The notes under the pieces: model-generated
Told to the model about the DNA's origin: nothing
What the model saw: the letters and a program-made list of their open reading frames with translations, nothing else
Databases searched by the model: none
Shown here: one piece after another, positions 33,889-41,396 of the stretch
Numbering within the stretch: the first letter of the stretch is position 1
How the letters are laid out: each line of letters opens with the position of its first letter
Program-made: the position numbers and the translations under genes
Assembly: GCA_900548225.1 (NCBI GenBank)
Contig: URJM01000004.1
Location: forward strand, 1 to 49,799
Direction: 5' to 3'
Source: an uncultured bacterium
GTDB taxonomy: Bacteria > Verrucomicrobiota > Lentisphaeria > Oligosphaerales > Oligosphaeraceae
Length of the DNA: 49,799 bases

Positions 33889-34416
33889 CTAGTGGGTCGG
33901 GGAGGAGGGCTGGATGCCGGTCGAAACCTGCATGACGTAGTCGTTCATGTAGTAGCCGTTCCCAATCGGGTTGTCAACGCTCTCCATGGTTCGGAAGCCA
34001 TTGCGCAGATATGCCCTGATGGCCTTTTCATTGAAGCGGTTGACATTGAGCCGCAGGAATCTGCAACCGGCCTCGCGCACCAGTTGTATGCACTCCTGTA
34101 ACATTCTGGAGCCTAAGCCCTTGCCTTGATATTCCGGGAGAAGGTAGCACTTGTGGAGCTTTGCAGACGACTCCTCGTCCGCGCAACGCCCCCAGACCAG
34201 ATATCCTATTGGCTTGTCTCCGTCGAAGACGCCGTGGAAGCTGATTCCCCCGTCGTATTCCCTCTCCATCACATCCTTCGCGTACATCATCTCCATCATA
34301 TACGAAATCTGGTCGTCGGAGAGGATTTCCCTGAATGTGACGGGCCATACCTTGTCCGCAACCTCGCGGACAAGGTGCAGCTGCGACTTGTCAAGCTTGT
34401 GAATCTGGATGTCCAT
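33889..34416 (-). CDS. GNAT-family N-acetyltransferase
   Basis: A 175-residue acetyl-CoA-dependent acetyltransferase. The acetyl-CoA pyrophosphate-binding motif is LLPEYQGKGLGSRML (~residues 97-111), preceded by the beta-strand KLHKCYL and followed by FLRLNVNRFNEKAIRAYLRNGF, the typical motif B. The acceptor is unknown. The ATG at 34416 has AGGAG ten bases upstream. It lies between the ligase-ACP-PlsC gene and yhhQ on the same strand; a nested hairpin at 34506-34545 separates it from the former. Confidence 0.9.
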   Translation of the reverse strand: MDIQIHKLDKSQLHLVREVADKVWPVTFREILSDDQISYMMEMMYAKDVMEREYDGGISFHGVFDGDKPIGYLVWGRCADEESSAKLHKCYLLPEYQGKGLGSRMLQECIQLVREAGCRFLRLNVNRFNEKAIRAYLRNGFRTMESVDNPIGNGYYMNDYVMQVSTGIQPSSPTH

Positions 34417-34505
34417 CCCTTGCCGGCTCCTGTAACGGCGCATAATGTAAGCGCCTCCATGCGGATTCCGAGCGGGAAGCCGCCAATGGAGTGGATTTCC
34501 TCTCT

Positions 34506-34545
34506 CCGCCTGCCCGCCCTTCTGGGCGGATAATGTGGCAGGCGG
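34506..34545 (-). terminator. Nested hairpin after the AMP-ligase fusion gene
   Basis: CCGCCTGCC (34506-34514) and GGCAGGCGG (34537-34545) are perfect inverted repeats enclosing a second hairpin CCGCCC/GGGCGG. It begins three bases beyond the stop of the minus-strand fusion gene. There is no U-run, so it may be a transcript-end stabiliser rather than a simple terminator. Confidence 0.5.
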
Positions 34546-34548
34546 GGA

Positions 34549-37026
34549 TTATTTGAGCGCCGCCGCGATTTCCTCGCGGGTCATGCGGCTGAGTTCCTCC
34601 GCGGTCGCCCCGCCGTCGGCCGCAATGGGCTTGAGGTAGGAGACCTGCACCCTTCTGAAGAGCTTCGGGAAGGACTTGCCCCGGGGAAGGATGTCGATTG
34701 CACCCTTGATGGCCACGGGGATGATTGGGACTCCGGCGTCAATCGCCAGCTGGGCAAAGGTCGGATAGAAGCTGCCGAGGGAGCCGTCAAGGCTGCGCGT
34801 CCCCTCCGGGAAGATTGCGACGGACTTGCCGCTCTTCAGGAGACGCTCCAGGAGCCCGATGGACTTGCGCAGGTCGCCGTTGATTTCCATCGGGATGAGG
34901 TTGTGGCGGCGTGCGAAGCGCTTCAGGAACCATCCCGAGATGAACTTGGCGTCCGCATAGAAGAAGGTCTGGCTGAACTGCCTGCCGGTCATGGTTGCCC
35001 CTATGAAGAATCCGTCCAGGAAGCTCTGGTGGTTCGGGGCGAATACGCACGGTCCCTCCGGGATGTTCTCCCTTCCGTCGGTGCGCACGCGGGAAATCAT
35101 CCTCAGGAAGAAGGAGCCGATGGCACGCAGGAGCCTGTGGGTGCATCCAGTCTTCGGGAGCTTCTCCTCGGCGGGCGCCGCCGCGTCGCCTTCGTTCTTC
35201 TGCTCCTCCTTGATTTCGGCGATTCTGACGGCAAGCTCCCTCGGGGTCGGGTGCTTTACAAGTTCGTCGACCTGCACCCAGATGCCGTGTTCCTTCCCCA
35301 GGGTGCTGAGGAGGGTGAGCTTTGCAAGGGAGTCGAGCCCCAGGTCCAGCTCGAAGTGCTCGTCCGGCCTGATGGCCCTTCCCGCCAGCTTCTCAAGGGA
35401 CTCCTCCAAAAGCGCGTATTCCCGGGTGTCGGGCTTGGGCTCCGATGATTGCGCGCCCTCGGCACTGGAACCACCCTGCATCTCCTTCTGGAGGATGTGG
35501 CGGCGGATCTTGCCAAGGCGGGTGCGGGGCAGCGGCTGGCTCCTGAGCTCAAGGGCCGCAATGCGCTTGTAGGAGGGAGCATGCTCGTTGTAGGGCTCCA
35601 GCACACGGTCCTGGATGGTCTTCTCGATGTTGACAATCCCCTGGGAGGAAATCTCCTTCATGTCGGGGACGGCCACTGCCACAAGGCACTTGCCGTTGTC
35701 CGCGACGGCGACTTCTGAAAGGAGCCCGTGGGAGTACTCCTCCATCAGGGTCTTCTCAAGCTCGGCGGGGTTGATGTTCTTGCCGTTGCCAAGGATGATC
35801 AGCTCCTTGGTCCTGCCGGTCAGGAAGATGTATCCGTCTTCGTCGACATATCCCAGGTCCCCCGTGTGGAGCCATCCGTCGGCGTCAAGGGCCTCCCTGG
35901 TCTCCTCGGGGCGGTTGTAGTACCCCTGGGTGACATTCTTGCCGCGCACGCACACCTCCCCGTCCTTGATGGAGATTTCATTGCAGGGGATGGGCTTGCC
36001 GGGAGAGCCGAGCTTGACGCGACCCGGCGGGGTGAATGAAATCATCGGCGCGGTCTCGGTCATCCCATAGCCGTTGAGCAGCTCGAAGCCGAGGGCGTAG
36101 AAGTCCCTGATTACCTCGGGAGCCGCCGCCGCGCCGCCGCAGGCGATGTATCTGATGTGGCCGCCAAAGGTCTTCTGCACCTTCGAGAAGAGAAGCCTCG
36201 AGAACTTGACCGAATGGCATGCCACGGAGAGCTTGTAGACCATCCGGGCGATGAAGGAGGAGTTGACCTTCCGCATGATGGCGTTGCGGAAAAGCTCCAG
36301 AAGCCTCGGGACGCCGATGATGAAGGTGCATTGGTGCTGCTGGAGCGCCCCAAGGATGGCGTCAGCGTTCATCTCAGTCGCAAATACCGCTGTGCCGCCA
36401 ATGGAAATGGGCATCACAAGGCTGCCCATGAGGGGGTAGGCATGGTGAAGGGGAAGAACAACCAGGACACGGTCCTCGGGAATGAACACCTCGACGTCCT
36501 TGGAACAGGAGTCGGTGTTGGCGTGGATGTTGCCAAAGGTGAGCATGACGCCCTTCGGATTGCCGGTCGTCCCCGATGTGTAGACGATTAGGGCAAGTCG
36601 CTCGTCAGGACTCTCGCCAATGCCTTCGTCTCGGCTGACAGGATGGGGCTCCACCTTCGCCAGGGAGTCAAGCATCATCACGGTGGGAGAACACCCCGAC
36701 AGGGAAATCGCCTGCATCAGCTTGCCGCGGGAACCGGCGTCGCTCCAGACAACCGCGGGAGTGCAGTCCGAAAGGATGAAGGCAATCTCCTCGGGGGTGG
36801 ACATGAAGTCGATGGGGACTACTACCGCGCCAATGTGCCAGGCGCCATACAGGGCAATCGCCCACTCGGGGGAGTTCGAGGCAAGTATGGCGACATGGTC
36901 GCCAGGATTGCAGTGGGGGCGCATCAGGGCGCCGGCATGCACCGTCAGGCCAAGAAGGTCGTCATACGAAATCCGTCTGTCACCGCAAAGGATCGCATCC
37001 TTGTCGGCATGGCATATCCATTTCAT
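34549..37026 (-). CDS. Acyl-ACP synthetase / ACP / acyltransferase fusion (Aas-like)
   Basis: An 825-residue three-domain protein for phospholipid synthesis or fatty-acid recycling at the inner membrane. Domain 1 is an AMP-forming ligase with LIVYTSGTTGNPKGVML (~residues 143-159), NGYGMTETAPMIS, VDEDGYIFLTGRTKELIILGNGKNINP and the C-terminal lysine in RLGKIRRH (~505). Domain 2 is a carrier protein with the phosphopantetheine serine in LDLGLDSLAKLT (~564). Domain 3 is a PlsC-type acyltransferase with APNHQSFLDG (HxxxxD, ~663), FPEGTRSLDG (~745) and VPIIPVAIKG. E. coli Aas has the reverse order (PlsC first) and no internal carrier domain. GGAGA lies nine bases before ATG 37026. Confidence 0.93.
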   Translation of the reverse strand: MKWICHADKDAILCGDRRISYDDLLGLTVHAGALMRPHCNPGDHVAILASNSPEWAIALYGAWHIGAVVVPIDFMSTPEEIAFILSDCTPAVVWSDAGSRGKLMQAISLSGCSPTVMMLDSLAKVEPHPVSRDEGIGESPDERLALIVYTSGTTGNPKGVMLTFGNIHANTDSCSKDVEVFIPEDRVLVVLPLHHAYPLMGSLVMPISIGGTAVFATEMNADAILGALQQHQCTFIIGVPRLLELFRNAIMRKVNSSFIARMVYKLSVACHSVKFSRLLFSKVQKTFGGHIRYIACGGAAAAPEVIRDFYALGFELLNGYGMTETAPMISFTPPGRVKLGSPGKPIPCNEISIKDGEVCVRGKNVTQGYYNRPEETREALDADGWLHTGDLGYVDEDGYIFLTGRTKELIILGNGKNINPAELEKTLMEEYSHGLLSEVAVADNGKCLVAVAVPDMKEISSQGIVNIEKTIQDRVLEPYNEHAPSYKRIAALELRSQPLPRTRLGKIRRHILQKEMQGGSSAEGAQSSEPKPDTREYALLEESLEKLAGRAIRPDEHFELDLGLDSLAKLTLLSTLGKEHGIWVQVDELVKHPTPRELAVRIAEIKEEQKNEGDAAAPAEEKLPKTGCTHRLLRAIGSFFLRMISRVRTDGRENIPEGPCVFAPNHQSFLDGFFIGATMTGRQFSQTFFYADAKFISGWFLKRFARRHNLIPMEINGDLRKSIGLLERLLKSGKSVAIFPEGTRSLDGSLGSFYPTFAQLAIDAGVPIIPVAIKGAIDILPRGKSFPKLFRRVQVSYLKPIAADGGATAEELSRMTREEIAAALK

Positions 37027-37220
37027 CTAAATCAGTCTCCGTGAAAAGGCAAAAAAAGGGGGACCCTCCCCCGCGCATCGTCGCTACATAGAAAATCTAA
37101 TGCCAAGTGGAGGTTTTGGGTGGAAAGGGGTGGATGTTTGCGGAAAAATGTTCATATTATGCATGATGTATATGCAAAAAATGCAGAATGAGATTGTCAA
37201 TTCCCAGGAGGAGACCCACC

Positions 37221-38741
37221 ATGGAACTTTTCGACACCCGGCAACGCGAACAAATCCGCCTCTTCGGGCGCCTGGTGATGGCGAACCCGTTTTCGAGCGA
37301 GAGGACGGATGTCGAGGCGTTGTTGCTTGGACGCCGCCATCGCCGCGCCTACAGGGCGTGGCACAGCATTGACGGCAAGCCTTCAGTCAACAGCAATCTC
37401 TCCCGCATCCACGACCTGTGCGATTCCCTGGTGCGCCTCGGACTTTCCCGGGGGGCATCCTGGTTCTCCTCCCTGGATTCGGAGTTTTTCCAGGAGTGGG
37501 ATCTGCTTGCCCTCTACTGGCTCTTCAGCCGTTGGAGCCTCCCCATGTCCCGAAATGTCTACCTTGGCGACCGTGCCGAGGAGGAGACGGCGCGCCTCTA
37601 CCCGGAGTTCGCCCGCGACTTTGGCGAGGCGTTGAATCTTCCCGGCCGCAGGTGCCCCTCGGTGTACTCCCCGGAGAAGGTTTTTGCGCTCTTCCACCAG
37701 ATACACCGGGCCTTCAACAGCATCTACGACTTCATCGCCGGAGGCACGGAGGCGGCCGCGCTTCTGCGCTCGTCAATATGGCAGTCGATTTTCACCTTTG
37801 ACATGAAGAGGTACTACCACAAATTGGCGGACAGGATGAACCGGTTGACTACGCTGGTGACTGGCGAGTCCGGCACGGGCAAGGAACTCGTCGCGCGGTC
37901 AATCGCCTTCTCCCAGTTCATTCCATTCTCCTCCCGCGCAAATGCATTCTCCACGACCCACAGAAGTTGCTTCCACCCAGTCCAGCTCTCGGCAATGCCG
38001 CAGTCTCTGATCGAGTCGGAACTCTTCGGACATGTGAAGGGGGCGTTCACAGGGGCGGTGTCGGAACACCAGGGCTGCTTTGAAACCTGCGGAGAGTGCG
38101 GGGCGATCTTCCTCGATGAAATCGGAGAGGTCAGCCAGGAAACCCAGGTGAAGCTGCTGCGTGTCCTACAAACAAGGCAGTTCCGGAGGGTCGGGGGAGA
38201 ACACGCAATCTCATTCAGGGGAAAGGTAATCTCCGCGACAAATTCAAATCTCGAGGACGCATGCAGGGAAGGACGGTTCCGGCAGGATCTCTTCTTCAGG
38301 CTATGCTCAGATACGGTGCAGACAGCCCCGCTGAGGACACTCGTGGACGGAAGGGAGGAGGAACTCCGGCAGTTCGTCCTGGTGATCGTCAAAAGGATGA
38401 TGGAAGGCCGCGAGGCGGAGGAGTTCGCCGCGACAAGCATCAAGTGGATTGTGGAAAATCTCGGAATCGACTACCAGTGGCCCGGAAATGTCCGTGAGCT
38501 GGAACAGTGCCTGAGAAATCTCCTGGTCAGGGGAGAGTATCGTCCTCCGGCCCTTAAGAGGACGCCTCCGAGTCAAGACCCCGCGGAGGAGTTCTTCGAA
38601 GGCTGCCGCCTCACCGCCGACGACGTGATGAGAAAGTATGTCCAGGGGGTCTATCGGCGCGAGGGAAGTCTCTCCGCAACTTCAAGGGCAACTCAACTTG
38701 ACCCGCGCACCGTGAAAAAATATCTGGCGCCAATCACATGA
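37221..38741 (+). CDS. Sigma-54-dependent transcriptional activator without receiver domain
   Basis: A 506-residue enhancer-binding protein. The AAA+ domain has Walker A TGESGTGKE (~215), the sigma-54-contacting GAFTGA loop in KGAFTGAVSEH (~275), Walker B AIFLDEIGEV (~293), the arginine-finger region REGRFRQDLFFRL and sensor II YQWPGNVRELEQCL. A C-terminal HTH (SATSRATQLDPRTVKKYL) would bind DNA. The first ~200 residues are helical, without the receiver, GAF or PAS signatures I would recognise, so the input signal is unknown. The start is ATG 37221 with AGGAGGAG upstream. The gene is divergent from the acyl-ACP synthetase, which could be its target, but no GG-N10-GC promoter is obvious between them. 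Confidence 0.93.
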   Translation: MELFDTRQREQIRLFGRLVMANPFSSERTDVEALLLGRRHRRAYRAWHSIDGKPSVNSNLSRIHDLCDSLVRLGLSRGASWFSSLDSEFFQEWDLLALYWLFSRWSLPMSRNVYLGDRAEEETARLYPEFARDFGEALNLPGRRCPSVYSPEKVFALFHQIHRAFNSIYDFIAGGTEAAALLRSSIWQSIFTFDMKRYYHKLADRMNRLTTLVTGESGTGKELVARSIAFSQFIPFSSRANAFSTTHRSCFHPVQLSAMPQSLIESELFGHVKGAFTGAVSEHQGCFETCGECGAIFLDEIGEVSQETQVKLLRVLQTRQFRRVGGEHAISFRGKVISATNSNLEDACREGRFRQDLFFRLCSDTVQTAPLRTLVDGREEELRQFVLVIVKRMMEGREAEEFAATSIKWIVENLGIDYQWPGNVRELEQCLRNLLVRGEYRPPALKRTPPSQDPAEEFFEGCRLTADDVMRKYVQGVYRREGSLSATSRATQLDPRTVKKYLAPIT

Positions 38742-38960
38742 CGGGGAAGCCCGGCGCATGGTGACGGATGAGGCCTACAGGAATTCCATGCGGGAATGGG
38801 TGCGTCGTGGATTGTGGTGAGACCATCTGTCCTTGTCCTGCCTGGCGGCCACGGGGGTGTTTGCATGGCTGGCAGCAGGGCGTGAAGTTATGGCATCTGT
38901 CCGGGGACGATGGGGGGTATGGGGCAGGCACGCTTCGAATCCCCGCATGTTTCAGCTACC

Positions 38961-39119
38961 ATGACTTTTGCGCCTTTTCTGCCGTTTGCTTGAAAAACGC
39001 CGGGAGGTGCGTATGTTGGGGCGGGTGGTTGGGGGGAATACAATCCCCCCAACCACCCGCCCCTCCCACCGTCCAATGGACGTACGCGCGGGCCTGCGCG
39101 CGAGAAAACCCTATATCTG
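38961..39119. repeat. Structured dispersed element, copy 1
   Basis: Related to 46474-46635. Shared blocks are CCGTTTGCTTGAAA (38982-38995), a G-rich left arm, and CCCACC-TCC-GGAC-TACGCGCG to the right. In this copy a 19-bp perfect stem, arms 39018-39036 and 39045-39063, closes an 8-base loop. Smaller hairpins GTCC/GGAC (39071-39081) and CGCGCG/CGCGCG (39085-39102) follow. Both copies lie 3' of a plus-strand gene. Confidence 0.75.
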
Positions 39120-39226
39120 GAAGGATGATGCCCCGGAAGCGGCGATGGGCATATACGCATGAGCCAGCGTGCGAGAAAGCCCGATCCGACGCGCCTTGTC
39201 TGCAATTATATCTTGTTTCTGGTTTT

Positions 39227-39249
39227 AACTAGTTGGATGCGAATAAGTT
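39227..39249. repeat. 23-bp dyad motif copy (AACT-N15-AGTT)
   Basis: AACTAGTTGGATGCGAATAA then GTT. It shares spacing and the TTGGAT core with 23958-23980, and spacing with 32551-32573 (AACT-N2-TTG-N10-ACTT there). Confidence 0.45.
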
Positions 39250-39295
39250 GCAGTGTCTGCCCGGCCAGAAGGACGCCATGTCGTGCGAAGGAAGG

Positions 39296-39517
39296 CTAGA
39301 AGAAGGAGGCGATGTATCGGAAGAAGTGTGTAGTGATAACATAGACGCCCATCAGGAAGACCCCCAGGCCGAATAGAAGGAACGGCGCGAAGCAGATGCC
39401 CATCAGCCACCATCCGATTTTGTCGATACGGTCGTCATGCGGCCCCCTGACATATTTCTTGACATGGACGGCGTCATTCGGGATAGTCGCCTCAATGATA
39501 GTCACTTCTTCCTTCAT
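39296..39517 (-). CDS. Small membrane protein, unknown function
   Basis: A 73-residue protein with a soluble N-terminal ~33 residues (MKEEVTIIEATIPNDAVHVK) and one long or two short hydrophobic helices (IGWWLMGICFAPFLLFGLGV and FLMGVYVITTHFF). Support for translation is a GGAGA nine bases before ATG 39517 and a good promoter 50 bp upstream. No family recognised. It is isolated, with non-coding repeats downstream. Confidence 0.55.
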   Translation of the reverse strand: MKEEVTIIEATIPNDAVHVKKYVRGPHDDRIDKIGWWLMGICFAPFLLFGLGVFLMGVYVITTHFFRYIASFF

Positions 39518-39566
39518 TTGTCAGAGTCTCCATGCTGAGCCTGCCGGGATGGTCCAGTTGCAGGTC

Positions 39567-39594
39567 AATATATGTCGTATATCCTGTTCTCCAA
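39567..39594 (-). promoter_or_regulatory. Sigma-70-type promoter for the small membrane protein gene
   Basis: On the minus strand TTGGAG (39589-39594) and TATATT (39567-39572) are 16 bp apart, giving a leader of about 40 bases before ATG 39517. Confidence 0.45.
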
Positions 39595-39734
39595 GAAGAT
39601 ATGGTAGGATTTTGCCGTGCCTCCAATCCATCGATTCGGCATCATGGTGGACACTGCATCGTGCCAGCGACTTGCTGCCTTCTGCGCCCGGCTCCGCAAT
39701 TGCCAGCCATTTTTGGGGCGGGGCGATTGTGCTT

Positions 39735-40631
39735 CTACAGGCCGAGGGTAAGTTGCTGCGGGATGGAACGCTTATGGATCTCCGCTGCGATTGACTTGAA
39801 TCCCTCCTTGTCGCAGAGTTCCAGGAGCCTGTGCCAGTCGGGGCGTCTTCTGGTGATGCTCTGGATTCCGTTCCAGTCCTCCGGAAGCGGCATGTCCAGC
39901 CTCACGAGCTCCCTGTTTTTCAGGAGGCGCGTCCTTTCGGAGGCGAGTGTGTCCCTCAGCTTTCCCGCGGGCATTTCCTCAAGATGTCCGAGCATATTGT
40001 CGATTGTCCCATACTCCTTTAGGAGTTTTGCCGCGGTCTTTGCCCCGCATCCGGGGATTCCAGGGATGTTGTCGACTGCGTCTCCGAGGAGTGAGAGATA
40101 GTCGCAGACCTGCGATGGCGCGACCCCGAACTTCTCCTCGACCTCCTTTTCGCCGATTTCCTCCCATGGCTTCTTGGCATTTCCAGGCCGGAGCAAAAGC
40201 ACTTCTCCGTCCTTGACAAGCTGTCCGAGATCCTTGTCTCCGGTGATGATCCTGACCGTGCCCTCGCCGCGTTCCCCTGCAATGCCGGCGAGCAGGTCGT
40301 CCGCCTCGAACCCCTCCCGTTCGACCGTCCTCCAGCCAAAGGCCTCGACCCAGTCGTGGATTCGCTGTGTCTGGCAACGCAGCTCCTCCGGCATCGGCGG
40401 TCGCTGCGCCTTGTATTCGGGGTGGATGGCGGTCCGCCTCAGGCACTTTCCCTTGTCGAAGACGAATGCCCCGTATTCGGAGGGGAAATCCGTGTCAAGC
40501 TGCAGGAGCAGCCGCGCAATCCCGTAGAGCGCGTTTGCAGGTTCGCCGTTGGCGCTTGTCAACTGCCTGATGGCATAGAAGAGGCGGAATATCTGGGAAT
40601 ACGCGTCTACTAGCAGGATTCTTGACATCAT
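39735..40631 (-). CDS. 5'-3' exonuclease (Pol I N-terminal/FEN-like), stand-alone
   Basis: A 298-residue FEN-family nuclease equivalent to the N-terminal domain of DNA polymerase I. It has ILLVDAYSQIFRLFYAI at the N-terminus, the acidic metal motif FEADDLLAGIA, RIITGDKDLGQLV, and the H3TH DNA-binding motif SLLGDAVDNIPGIPGCGAKTAAKLL (~185-209). Such proteins remove RNA primers or flaps. The polymerase domain is absent, and whether the genome also carries a full-length Pol I is unknown. AGGAGG lies eight bases before the tandem ATGATG at 40631, and the preceding rsmI TAA abuts this start, so translation is coupled. Confidence 0.93.
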   Translation of the reverse strand: MMSRILLVDAYSQIFRLFYAIRQLTSANGEPANALYGIARLLLQLDTDFPSEYGAFVFDKGKCLRRTAIHPEYKAQRPPMPEELRCQTQRIHDWVEAFGWRTVEREGFEADDLLAGIAGERGEGTVRIITGDKDLGQLVKDGEVLLLRPGNAKKPWEEIGEKEVEEKFGVAPSQVCDYLSLLGDAVDNIPGIPGCGAKTAAKLLKEYGTIDNMLGHLEEMPAGKLRDTLASERTRLLKNRELVRLDMPLPEDWNGIQSITRRRPDWHRLLELCDKEGFKSIAAEIHKRSIPQQLTLGL

Positions 40632-41369
40632 TTATCGTGCCTCCTCACCGTCCTCCCCGGCGGCATTGGTTTCGTGGCCGCGGGAGTCATCTTCGTCGTA
40701 TCCCTTTACGACAATCACGGCCTCGCCCTTTGGCGGCGCGGATTCGAAGCGCCTTGCAAGCTCGGAGAGGCGGCCGCGGTATGTCCTTTCGAACTGCTTG
40801 GTCAACTCCATGCAGACAGCTGCCTGGCGGTCTCCAAGCACCTCAAGCGCCTCCGCCAGGAACTTCCCGACACGGAATGGCGATTCGTAGAATACGAGCG
40901 TGTGACGGCTTTTGGCGTCCTCCTGGAGAAATGTGCGCCTGTGCCCTGGCTTGCGGGGCGGAAAGCCCTTGAATATGTAGCTGGATGGAGGAAGACCAGA
41001 GGAAATGAGCGCAATCGGAACCGCGCTCGCCCCGGGAATAACCTCTATCTCATGGCCTGCCTCGATTGCGGCGACGACCGCAGGATAGCCCGGGTCGCTT
41101 ACAAGGGGATAGCCTGCGTCGCTGCAAATGCCGACACGCTTGCCCTCGTCAAGCCATTGGACAATCCTCGCCGCCATCCCGCGCTCGTTGTGCTCATGGT
41201 TGGCGACATAGAGCGCAGGACGCTGAATCCCCAGCAGCGAGACAAGGCTGCCGGTGTGGCGCGTGTCCTCGCAACAGAGAATCTCCATGGACGAGAGAGC
41301 CTCCTTCGCACGCTGGGAGATGTCCCCCAGGTTTCCGATAGGAGTCGCGATTATGGTCAGCTTGCCCAT
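40632..41369 (-). CDS. rsmI: 16S rRNA (cytidine-1402-2'-O)-methyltransferase RsmI
   Basis: A 245-residue SAM-dependent methyltransferase of the tetrapyrrole-methylase fold that modifies C1402 in the ribosomal P site. Signature segments are LTIIATPIGNLGDISQRA at the N-terminus, CCEDTRHTGSL, ICSDAGYPLVSDPGY (~82-96) and PGASAVPIALISSGL. The family's C-terminal extension is short and acidic here (DEDDSRGHETNAAGEDGEE). It starts 27 bp after pheT and abuts the exonuclease gene, giving a compact operon of translation and replication functions. Confidence 0.96.
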   Translation of the reverse strand: MGKLTIIATPIGNLGDISQRAKEALSSMEILCCEDTRHTGSLVSLLGIQRPALYVANHEHNERGMAARIVQWLDEGKRVGICSDAGYPLVSDPGYPAVVAAIEAGHEIEVIPGASAVPIALISSGLPPSSYIFKGFPPRKPGHRRTFLQEDAKSRHTLVFYESPFRVGKFLAEALEVLGDRQAAVCMELTKQFERTYRGRLSELARRFESAPPKGEAVIVVKGYDEDDSRGHETNAAGEDGEEAR

Positions 41370-41396
41370 CTCGTGCGTGGAGTCTTCCGTGCCGGG

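Larger units (their letters stand above)
38742..39295. other. Large non-coding gap
   Basis: 554 bp between the sigma-54 activator and the small membrane protein gene (convergent). It holds one copy of the structured dispersed element (38961-39119) and a 23-bp dyad (39227-39249). Reading frames on both strands here pass through inverted repeats and resemble the frames over the second copy of the element only because the DNA is related; I do not support them as genes. Confidence 0.6.

Noticed and set aside
38930..38975. tRNA fragment
   Set aside because: TTCGAATCC resembles a T-loop, but no T-stem, acceptor stem or cloverleaf can be formed around it.
38768..39232. Possible gene over the structured element, with a weakly similar peptide over the second copy
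   Set aside because: Similarity of the peptides follows from the related DNA, frames exist on both strands, inverted repeats interrupt them and starts are unsupported.
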